A DNA stretch of 64,000 bases. Origin: JAGWBJ01 sp034423015. Its GTDB lineage: Bacteria > Chloroflexota > Dehalococcoidia > Lucifugimonadales > JAGWBF01. Position 1 is the stretch's first letter. The number at the start of each line of letters is the position of its first letter. The stretch lies in assembly GCA_034423015.1 (NCBI GenBank), contig DAOUJG010000045.1, forward strand, positions 62,001-126,000. The letters are read 5' to 3'. The position numbers and the translations under genes are program-made. The notes below the pieces were generated by a model. The model did no database searches. It had not been told where the DNA came from and saw only the letters and a list, made by a program, of their open reading frames with translations. Of this stretch, positions 1-6,824 are shown piece by piece.

Positions 1-78
1 TTGCAGGGCCGCGGCCCGGACCTCCTCGTCAGTCGCGGGGTCCCCGGCCCGCCTCAAGGTCTTGATGCTTCTACACAT
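1..78 (-). CDS. DUF2277 family protein (5' part only)
   Basis: Only the first 26 codons are in the window; the gene runs off the left edge. The visible N-terminus begins MCRSIKTLRR and continues with an ATDEEVRAAALQ segment, which matches the start of the small DUF2277 family (usually about 80-90 residues, function unknown). The ATG is preceded on the minus strand by GGAGGG at 8-9 bases, a good ribosome binding site. It diverges from the metallo-beta-lactamase gene to the right. The family call rests on recognising the N-terminal signature only. Confidence 0.75.
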   Translation of the reverse strand, partial: MCRSIKTLRRAGDPATDEEVRAAALQ

Positions 79-247
79 GGCAACGTCCCTCCAGGGGGTA
101 TGACACGGGCAGTATAGGCCCGCATCCGCCACCGTTCAAGCGCCCCTGTTCAACCACCAAGAGGCGGCCCGGCCCCTCGCTTGACTGGCCTCACGGGCCG
201 ATATAGACTGCCGGTGACGCGGGGGACTCGGTGTAAGGAGGCCAGCC

Positions 248-1108
248 GTGGGAAGCTTCAGAATGCAGGTCGGCAACGCGGAGATACTGGCCCTCTCGGA
301 CATGAACGTCGGCATGGACGCTCCCATGCAGGAGCTGTGGCCCGAAGTCCCCCCCGACGCCTGGAAGGCCTACTCGGAGCTGTACCCCGGGGCCTTCGAC
401 GGAGACCGCATGCGCCTGGAGGTCGCTTGCTACCTGGTGCAGTCCCAGGGGAAGACGATCCTCATCGACACCGGGTTCGGCGCCGGCCCCGTCAAGGCCA
501 TCGGCGGCCGGCGCGGCGAGCTGATGCTGGACCTGGCCACGCGAAGGGTCACGGCCGACGACGTCGACGTCGTGTTTCTCTCCCACCTGCACCTGGACCA
601 CGTGGGCTGGAACACGATTCGGCGTGGCGACGGCTGGGTCCCGACCTTCCCCAACGCCCGCTACGTATGCCACGAGGCCGACCTTGAGCACTTCCGAAGG
701 GAGGAGGTCCAGGCGGCCCAAACGTACCGTTTCATGTACATGTTCGTGGACCCGCTGGACGAGCAGGGCCTCCTGGACACCGTCTCCGGGGACTTCGACA
801 TTACCGACGAGGTGAAGGCCGTCCACACCCCGGGCCACACCCCCGGCCACATGAGCGTCCTGGTCACCTCCGGCGGCGAACGCGCCAACATCCAGGGAGA
901 CGTGCTCATACATCCGGCACAGGTGACCGAGGAGGGCTGGAACTCCCGTTTCGACGTCGACTGGGACACGGCCACCGCCACCCGCCGCAAGCTGCTGGAC
1001 CAGGTCGAGGCGGAGGACGCCACCGTCGTATCGTGTCACTTTCCCCTGCCCGGATTCGGGCGGATTGTCCGCTCCCAGGGCAAGCGTTACTGGCAGACGG
1101 GCCTGTAG
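248..1108 (+). CDS. MBL-fold metallo-hydrolase
   Basis: A 286-residue metallo-beta-lactamase superfamily hydrolase. The metal-binding motif HLHLDH lies in FLSHLHLDHVGWNT (about residue 115), with a later HTPGHTPGH metal ligand and a GD ligand near IQGDVL. These indicate a binuclear zinc (or iron) centre as in lactonase and glyoxalase II-like members; the substrate is not evident. The start is GTG, chosen because AAGGAGG sits 7 bases upstream and no better start exists. The stop is 11 bases before the next gene, so it probably heads a forward operon with the M20-like hydrolase and PrpD. There is no signal peptide, so the protein should be cytoplasmic. Confidence 0.88.
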   Translation: MGSFRMQVGNAEILALSDMNVGMDAPMQELWPEVPPDAWKAYSELYPGAFDGDRMRLEVACYLVQSQGKTILIDTGFGAGPVKAIGGRRGELMLDLATRRVTADDVDVVFLSHLHLDHVGWNTIRRGDGWVPTFPNARYVCHEADLEHFRREEVQAAQTYRFMYMFVDPLDEQGLLDTVSGDFDITDEVKAVHTPGHTPGHMSVLVTSGGERANIQGDVLIHPAQVTEEGWNSRFDVDWDTATATRRKLLDQVEAEDATVVSCHFPLPGFGRIVRSQGKRYWQTGL

Positions 1109-1119
1109 GGAGGTTAGCC

Positions 1120-2364
1120 ATGGCGACAGCCGACCCCCGGGCGGTGCTCGACGCCTTCGACCGGGACGCCATGCTGGAGGTCGCCCAGCAGCTCATCCGG
1201 ATCCCCAGCTTCAAGACCGAAGAGACCGAAGTCGCCCGCTACATCGCCGGCCTTCTGGAGCAACGCGGCTACGACGTGCAGCTCCAGGAAGTGGAGCCAT
1301 GCAGGTTCCAGACCATTGCCATCCTCAGGGGCACGGGCGGCGGGAAGTCCCTGATGCTCAACGGCCACATCGACATCGACCCCCTGGCCATGGGCTGGAA
1401 GCGCGACCCGTGGACCCCCAGTATCGAGGGGGACCGCCTGTACGGCGGCGGCATCCGGAACATGAAGGCGGGCGTCGCCTCCCTGATTGAGGCCGCGGAG
1501 TGCGTACGCCGCTCGGGTGTGGGGCTCAAGGGCGACCTGGTGCTGGCCTTCGTGGTCGGGGAGCTTCAGGGAGGCGTGGGCACGACCTACCTGTGCCAGC
1601 ACGGCCCGTTGACGGACATGGCAGTGGTGCCCGAGCCCTTCGGGGCCGACAACGTGGTGACAGTCAGCGCCGGCGTGGTGGAGCTGGCCGTGCACACCAT
1701 CGGCAACTCCAGGCACATCAGCCGTATGGAGGAGGCCGTGGACGCCATCGGGATGATGCTCCTGGCCATCCCCGCCATCAAGGGCGTGCGGTTCACCCAC
1801 ACCCCCAGGGCCGACCTCCCCGCCCTGCCCCGGGTCAACGTCGGCACCATCATCGGCGGCCGGGGCAGGGACTACGACCTCCGAGGCCCCAACTTCGTCT
1901 CCGACTTCTGCACGGTCATCGTGGACGTGCGCTACCTGCCCGGCATGACCTCCGCCTCCGTCAAGGCCGACATCACCGCGGCGCTGGACGCGCTGAAGGA
2001 CGAGGACCCGGACTTCAGGTACGAGATCGAGATGCCGCCCCCGCCCGAGCACAAGGTGTTCAGCATGGTGATGGAGCCCTTCGATCTGCCCAGGGACGAG
2101 TACATACTCCAGTGCCTGCTGCGCCAGTACCGCACCATCACCGGACGAGAGCCCGAAGCGGTGGGCACGGTGCTTCCCTACTCCTACACCGGCGACGACA
2201 CCTGCCACCTGTGGAAGGCGGGGGTTCCCTGCGTCCTCTACGGCCCGGGAGGCGGCTCGGAGTCGGCCACCATCCCCGACGAGTCCTCCAGCATAAGCGA
2301 CATGGAGCAGGTGGCCATGGTCCTGGCGCTGACGGCCCTGGACGTCTGCAATCTGGACGGGTGA
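1120..2364 (+). CDS. M20/M25/M40-family hydrolase with altered metal ligands
   Basis: A 414-residue protein of the M20 (ArgE/DapE/carboxypeptidase G2) fold. ATG 1120 is chosen because GGGAGG precedes it; an in-frame upstream extension overlaps the previous gene and is not family-like. Visible landmarks are NGHIDID (metal His and following Asp), GGGIRNMKAG, GELQGG, VVPEP, the dimerisation-domain His, and GDDTCHLW near the C-terminus. Against the family pattern, the bridging Asp of DMK is Asn here, and the Glu-Glu pair (base plus metal ligand) is Glu-Leu. It may therefore bind one metal, or have a changed or lost activity. It lies between MBL hydrolase and MmgE/PrpD genes in an apparent operon, suggesting amide or ester cleavage in a small-acid pathway. 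Confidence 0.82.
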   Translation: MATADPRAVLDAFDRDAMLEVAQQLIRIPSFKTEETEVARYIAGLLEQRGYDVQLQEVEPCRFQTIAILRGTGGGKSLMLNGHIDIDPLAMGWKRDPWTPSIEGDRLYGGGIRNMKAGVASLIEAAECVRRSGVGLKGDLVLAFVVGELQGGVGTTYLCQHGPLTDMAVVPEPFGADNVVTVSAGVVELAVHTIGNSRHISRMEEAVDAIGMMLLAIPAIKGVRFTHTPRADLPALPRVNVGTIIGGRGRDYDLRGPNFVSDFCTVIVDVRYLPGMTSASVKADITAALDALKDEDPDFRYEIEMPPPPEHKVFSMVMEPFDLPRDEYILQCLLRQYRTITGREPEAVGTVLPYSYTGDDTCHLWKAGVPCVLYGPGGGSESATIPDESSSISDMEQVAMVLALTALDVCNLDG

Positions 2365-2389
2365 GCCTGGACAACAAGGGAGGAACGCC

Positions 2390-3766
2390 ATGGACGCCAT
2401 GACCGAGGGAATCAGCCGGTACGCCCGGGCGCTGGACTACGAGGACATCGACCCCGAGACGGTGCGGCAGACCAAGATACGGCTCATCGACTCGCTGGCC
2501 TGCGGCCTGGCCTCCTACGACTACCCGGTGGGCAGGATGGTCCGGGCCGTGGCGGCCGGCTCCAACGGCAACCCGGGCAGCACCGTCATAGGCACGGACC
2601 ACCGCTCCTCTCCCGAGCTTGCCGCCTTCGCCAACAGCGCCATGGTCCGCTTCCTGGACTGCAACGACACCTACCACTCCCTGGACTCTGGGCACCCCAG
2701 CGACCAGCTTCCCGGGGTGCTGGCAGCGGCGGAGATGGCCGGAGCCGACGGCAAGACCGTCATAGCGGCCACCGTAGCGGCCTACGAGGTCTACTGCGGC
2801 CTCTGCGACGTCGCCAACATCTCCTGGGGCGATTCCCGGTGGTACAACGCCACCTGGGGCCCCATAGCCAGCGCCGCCGCCGTGTCCAGGGTGCTGGGCC
2901 TCTCCCAGGAGCAGACGGGCCACGCCATCTCCATCGCCCTGGCCTCCCACGCATCCCTGGGAGTCATCACCAGGGGGGATCAGGTCCCCCTGTGGCACGC
3001 CTGCGCCGACCCCAACGCCGTCCGGCAGGGGGTCTTCGCGGCACTGCTGGCCAGGGAGGGCATGGATGGCCCCCTGGACCCCTTCGAGGGCACCTACGGC
3101 TTCTTCGAGGCCATCTCGGGGCCCTTCCCGATGCCCGCCCTGGGCGATGGCGACGGGGGATTCCGCCTCAACAACACCATAGTCAAGCGCTACACCACCT
3201 GCTCCCATACGCAGACCGCCGCCGAGGCCGCCGTCCGGATACACGGCCAGCTACCGCAGGACGCGGAGATCGCCGAGGTGCTGGTGACCACCAACTCCTA
3301 CACCAACGAGGTGTGCGGCAGGCCGGACCGGTGGCGCCCCAACGGGCATAAGACCGCCAACCTCAGCCTGCCCTACTGCATCGCCGTGGGGCTCAGAGAG
3401 GGCGGCGTCGGCATGGACCAGTTCACCGAGGCCAAGATCCACGACCCGGACATCCACGCGTTCATGCAGCGGGTGCGCGTCCAGGAGGACCCCGAGTTCA
3501 GCGCAGCCTATCCCGCCGAGTCCATGACGGCCGTCGAAGCCGTCGACAAGTCGGGCAACAAATACAGCGCAAGGGTCGGATACACCACGGGGTTCCCCCA
3601 GGACCCCATAGACGAGGACGGCATCGAGAGCAAGTTCCGGGACATGACGGCGCACCTCATCACCGAGGACCAGCAGTCCCGGGCCCTGGAGTGGCTCTGG
3701 AGCATCGAAGAGAAGCGGGACGTGGGCGAGCTGTTCCGCCATCTGGTAGTCTCCCGGCAAGCCTAG
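2390..3766 (+). CDS. MmgE/PrpD family protein (first of two)
   Basis: A 458-residue MmgE/PrpD fold protein, the family of 2-methylcitrate dehydratase, itaconate decarboxylase and iminodisuccinate epimerase. Landmarks are RLIDSLACGL near the N-terminus, DSGHPSDQLPGVLAAAE (the family HPS motif), WGPIASAAAVSRVLGL, and KRYTTCSHTQTAAEA replacing the usual KPHACCRY. The active-site region is thus diverged and the substrate is open. GGGAGG is placed 9 bases before the ATG. It follows the M20-like gene by 25 bases and is probably co-transcribed with it. The second family member at 37491-38903 has much more canonical motifs. Confidence 0.88.
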   Translation: MDAMTEGISRYARALDYEDIDPETVRQTKIRLIDSLACGLASYDYPVGRMVRAVAAGSNGNPGSTVIGTDHRSSPELAAFANSAMVRFLDCNDTYHSLDSGHPSDQLPGVLAAAEMAGADGKTVIAATVAAYEVYCGLCDVANISWGDSRWYNATWGPIASAAAVSRVLGLSQEQTGHAISIALASHASLGVITRGDQVPLWHACADPNAVRQGVFAALLAREGMDGPLDPFEGTYGFFEAISGPFPMPALGDGDGGFRLNNTIVKRYTTCSHTQTAAEAAVRIHGQLPQDAEIAEVLVTTNSYTNEVCGRPDRWRPNGHKTANLSLPYCIAVGLREGGVGMDQFTEAKIHDPDIHAFMQRVRVQEDPEFSAAYPAESMTAVEAVDKSGNKYSARVGYTTGFPQDPIDEDGIESKFRDMTAHLITEDQQSRALEWLWSIEEKRDVGELFRHLVVSRQA

Positions 3767-3805
3767 CAGGCGCGGGCGACAATCCGGCCGGCGCAGGGCG
3801 GTCGC

Positions 3806-4249
3806 ATGCAGGGCAAACGCCTGAAGACCAAGGAGTTCCTTGTGGAAGTTGTGGAGTTGTTGCGCATGCAACTTCCGGCCCCGCTGCGCGAGGTGAACGT
3901 CCTGGGCCCGGTGGGCTCCCTGATCAAGGTCCACTACGGCAACCCCAGGGTCCACTACGAGGTGTGGGTGCGCCGGAGGCACGGTAGCATAGAGGTGGGC
4001 CTCCACTTCGAGGGGGAAGCCGACCTCAACCGCCGCTACCTGGCCGAGCTGAGGGGACGGTACGCGCAGACGGTCGCTTCCCTGGGACCGGGGGTGCAGC
4101 CCGAGGAGTGGGTCCGCTCCTGGACGAGGGTGCACCAGGCCATCCCCTTCTCGGACCTGGACGAGGACGCGCTGATGGTCGTCTCGGGCCGGCTCTCCCA
4201 GATGGTGGCGCGGCTGGAGCCCGTGGTCAGGGAGATCTCCGGTCCGTAG
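3806..4249 (+). CDS. Conserved-looking hypothetical protein
   Basis: A 147-residue soluble protein I do not recognise. It is charged, with an N-terminal basic helix (KRLKTKEFLVEVVELLR), a central beta-rich stretch with VHYEVWVRRR and IEVGLHFEGE, and C-terminal helices. Codon use is like that of its neighbours. It starts 39 bases after PrpD, with only a weak AGGGCGG ahead of ATG, and its last 23 bases overlap the convergent MFS gene. The VHYEVW/LHFEGE layout loosely recalls small nuclease-like folds of the DUF4268 type, but I cannot support that. Confidence 0.6.
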   Translation: MQGKRLKTKEFLVEVVELLRMQLPAPLREVNVLGPVGSLIKVHYGNPRVHYEVWVRRRHGSIEVGLHFEGEADLNRRYLAELRGRYAQTVASLGPGVQPEEWVRSWTRVHQAIPFSDLDEDALMVVSGRLSQMVARLEPVVREISGP

Positions 4250-5483
4250 ACCGGAGCCGGTCCGCGCCTCCCTCGGAAGCGGGGGCTCCTCGGCCCCGGG
4301 GGTCCTTCAGGAAAGTCGACGACGCCACGGCGAAGGCCGCGGCCCCCGTCGCGAGGACGAAGACCCAGCGGACCTCCGTGGCGTCGGCTATGTGGCCCGC
4401 CAGCAGGGGCCCCAGGGCGTTCCCCAGCCCCGCTCCCATCCCCATGAGCCCGAAGGCGGCGGCGGAGAACTGGGGCGGCACGTAGTCCCCCGCCGAGGCG
4501 GCGCATATTATGTAAGCCGCCCGGAAGCTCAGCCCCACCAGCACCGCCGAAGCCACGAAGCCCGGCATCAGCGGCGCAACCCAGAACAGCAGGCTGCCAA
4601 CGCCCAGGGTGGCAAAGGAGAGCAAGAACCCGGCGCCCCGGCCCAGCCTATCCGAGACGGTCCCCCAGAAGACCCCGCTGACGATCCCCAGCGGCCCCAG
4701 CAGCGTGAACAGCAGGCCGATGGTGGACAGGCTCACCTCCCGCTCCTCCAGGTAGAGTCCGAAGAAGGTCGTGTAGACCCCCGTGGTCCAGCCGGAGCAG
4801 AAGGCCAGCAGGGCAATGAGCCACACCAGGGGCGCCCTGTAGGCCTCCAGCGGCCAGGCGCCCCGGGTGGCCCTCGGGCCCCCGGAGTCCCGCGGTCGGT
4901 CCCGCAGGAACAGCAGGGACACCACGCCCACGACGGCCACGATGGCCGCCAGCGCGTACCAGGTGTGCCGCCACCCGTCCACGGGGTCGCGCCCCGTGAG
5001 CCACGGCACCAACGTCCCTATGACCACGAAGCTGGCCCCGCCGCCCGCCGCGGCGATGCCCGCAGCGGTGCCCCGGTTCTGCGAGTCGAACCAGACGGAG
5101 AGGAGGCCCATCACCGGTGTCGTGCACCCCTGGATGGTGAAGCCCATGACGGCGCACATGACCAGGGCGAAGAAATAGTCGAAGGAGGCGCCCAGCAACG
5201 CCGTGGCGATGGCGTTGGCCAGGGCCGCCGTCCCGATGATGATCCTGCTCCCGTACCGGGGCGCCAGCATCCCGAACACGAAGGCCGAGGCTATCGCCAT
5301 CAGGGAGGTAACGGTGATCAGCCCCCCGGCCTGGAAGTGGGACAGGCCGAGCCCGTCTTCCATGGAGGGGAGCACCAGTCCGTAGGCCACCCGGGATAGC
5401 TGGGTTATCAGGTTGACCACTACGGCCACGGCCAGGATGAGCCCGGCGTATCCCGCCAGCCAGGCGGGGGCTACCCGCAGCAT
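4227..5483 (-). CDS. MFS transporter (first of two)
   Basis: A 418-residue major facilitator superfamily permease with about 12 hydrophobic segments in two halves. The first segment is around residues 12-30 (GLILAVAVVVNLITQLS), and the loop 2-3 region carries FGMLAPRYGSR, a variant of the MFS motif A. The second half contains FWGTVSDRLGRG, a repeat of the same motif. The substrate is unknown. An inner-membrane location is expected. No clear ribosome binding site precedes the ATG. It is convergent with the hypothetical gene on its left, sharing 23 bases of coding sequence. Confidence 0.9.
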   Translation of the reverse strand: MLRVAPAWLAGYAGLILAVAVVVNLITQLSRVAYGLVLPSMEDGLGLSHFQAGGLITVTSLMAIASAFVFGMLAPRYGSRIIIGTAALANAIATALLGASFDYFFALVMCAVMGFTIQGCTTPVMGLLSVWFDSQNRGTAAGIAAAGGGASFVVIGTLVPWLTGRDPVDGWRHTWYALAAIVAVVGVVSLLFLRDRPRDSGGPRATRGAWPLEAYRAPLVWLIALLAFCSGWTTGVYTTFFGLYLEEREVSLSTIGLLFTLLGPLGIVSGVFWGTVSDRLGRGAGFLLSFATLGVGSLLFWVAPLMPGFVASAVLVGLSFRAAYIICAASAGDYVPPQFSAAAFGLMGMGAGLGNALGPLLAGHIADATEVRWVFVLATGAAAFAVASSTFLKDPRGRGAPASEGGADRLRSTDRRSP

Positions 5484-5594
5484 GGACCGTAGCTAGTCAT
5501 ATGCGATGGCCCGGCCCGCCCCTCGATCTTTCGCCCCCGGCAGCCGTATGCGATAATGGAGTCCCCAGGGCTTTCGTCGGCGACGACCGCCCGG

Positions 5595-5668
5595 TGCCCG
5601 GTGGTGTAGTGGTAGCACAGGGGACTTTGGCTCCCCTGACCCAGGTTCGAATCCTGGCCGGGCAGCCA
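5595..5668 (+). tRNA. tRNA-Gln (anticodon TTG), CCA encoded
   Basis: The acceptor stem TGCCCGG pairs with CCGGGCA (5658-5664), followed by discriminator G and an encoded CCA. The anticodon stem is GGGGA/TCCCC with loop CTTTGGC, placing TTG at 5627-5629 (reads CAA and possibly CAG). The T arm is CCAGG-TTCGAAT-CCTGG. The D-arm TGGTGTAGTGGTAGCAC is typical of glutamine tRNAs. A GATAAT -10-like hexamer lies at 5552-5557, about 40 bases upstream, with a weak -35. Confidence 0.96.
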
Positions 5669-5695
5669 CCTCCCAACGTCTCCTGCCGCTCCTCT

Positions 5696-6454
5696 TCAGC
5701 CGGCGATTTGCGCGGGCTGGTGCGCCTTGAGAAAGTCGCGCACCTGGCCTATCGTCCTCGCCTTTATGTCCGGCGACTCCTTCCAGGGATACTCCGTCGC
5801 CTGGGCCCTGGGGGCCAGCGCCACCAGGTCCATGGCGGCCTCGTAGGAGTGGGACGGGGTGTCGTCGGGCATCACAAGCATGGGCGTCTGGCAGGAGCGC
5901 GCGAACTCCCGCGACACGCTGTACATGAAGTCCGGCTGGATGCGGTAGAGGTTGTGCAGGTACTGCTCCACGGTCTCCATGGTCACGTCGGGCCGCCGGG
6001 CGCACAGCTCGGGACCCCACAGGTCCATGCCGGAATCGTACATGGCGTCGGGCGTCTTTGGAGCGTGCCCAACGGGCTGGCAGAGCACCGCGGCCGAGAC
6101 GCGGTCGGGCGCCCGCTCGATCAGCTTCAGGGCGAAAGGGCCCCCGATGCAGTAGCCCATGAACAGGAACTCCCGTATCCCCAGGTGGTCCATCAGCCCA
6201 AGCTGGTCGTCCGCGAGTCCTCCCCACGGGTCGTCGAGCTGCACCGGCCCGGTGGACTCCCCGCCGCTGGCGTTGCGCTGGTCCATCGTGATGCAGCGGA
6301 AGTCGTCCTTGAACTCTTCCATCGCGTTGAACACCTGTTCAGGCCACTTCTCTATTGCCGAGTTCAAGCCCCCGCCGGGGGTCACGAGAAGGGGAAAACC
6401 GGAACCGACCTCCTCGTAGCGGATGCGGACGTCTCCCCTGGTATAGAACGGCAT
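5696..6454 (-). CDS. Alpha/beta hydrolase with cysteine nucleophile
   Basis: A 252-residue alpha/beta-hydrolase fold protein. The nucleophile elbow reads GYCIGG, so the usual serine of G-x-S-x-G is cysteine, as in dienelactone hydrolases. The oxyanion region is TPGGGLNSA and an MDQRNASGGES strand precedes the elbow, as in the proline iminopeptidase/haloperoxidase branch. PDDTPSHS offers an Asp and a His, but I do not see the usual C-terminal catalytic His in context. ATG is preceded by AAAGGAGG at 8 bases. It stands alone between tRNA-Gln and the YHS/copA pair. Confidence 0.88.
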   Translation of the reverse strand: MPFYTRGDVRIRYEEVGSGFPLLVTPGGGLNSAIEKWPEQVFNAMEEFKDDFRCITMDQRNASGGESTGPVQLDDPWGGLADDQLGLMDHLGIREFLFMGYCIGGPFALKLIERAPDRVSAAVLCQPVGHAPKTPDAMYDSGMDLWGPELCARRPDVTMETVEQYLHNLYRIQPDFMYSVSREFARSCQTPMLVMPDDTPSHSYEAAMDLVALAPRAQATEYPWKESPDIKARTIGQVRDFLKAHQPAQIAG

Positions 6455-6582
6455 GGCAGCACCTCCTTTTTGTCCCGATAGACGGTCAGGTCTCCTCGCA
6501 ATTGTAACTTGGGAGACGAGGACGTCAAGGCACCAATAGCTTGGGCTGCTGGGTCCAACGGCCTCCAGTATCCGGACCCAGC

Positions 6583-6801
6583 TCAGGACCCGCGACGGAA
6601 GAGCCTGCTGAAGAAGGAGCCCTTCGCCGGGGCCGGAGTCTCCGGCGGCCCGTCCAGATACCGCTCCGGCTCCTTGTCGAAGGCCACCTTGCAGCCGGGC
6701 GCGCAGAAGTAGTAGGCCGTCCCGTTGTGGTCGCTGCGGCCGCCCGGAGGCGAGTCCGTGTCCACGTCCATCTTGCAGATAGGGTCGACCGCGGTTGCCA
6801 T
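6583..6801 (-). CDS. YHS-domain protein, copper-linked
   Basis: A 72-residue protein with a YHS domain: DPICKMDVD at the N-terminus and YYFCAPGCKVAFDKEPERYL in the middle. The three cysteines are typical metal ligands, and YHS domains often sit within or beside copper and heavy-metal P-type ATPases. It lies 23 bases downstream of copA on the same strand, so co-transcription is likely, with a role as a small copper-binding partner. The C-terminal tail is basic (SRLFRRGS). The metal specificity is inferred from context. Confidence 0.9.
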   Translation of the reverse strand: MATAVDPICKMDVDTDSPPGGRSDHNGTAYYFCAPGCKVAFDKEPERYLDGPPETPAPAKGSFFSRLFRRGS

Positions 6802-6824
6802 GGTGTCTGCCCTCCTGTTGTCGG

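Noticed and set aside
5595..5668. tRNA-Gln as an integration site
   Set aside because: No integrase and no duplicated tRNA 3' end were seen; the same holds for tRNA-Thr at 48948-49022.
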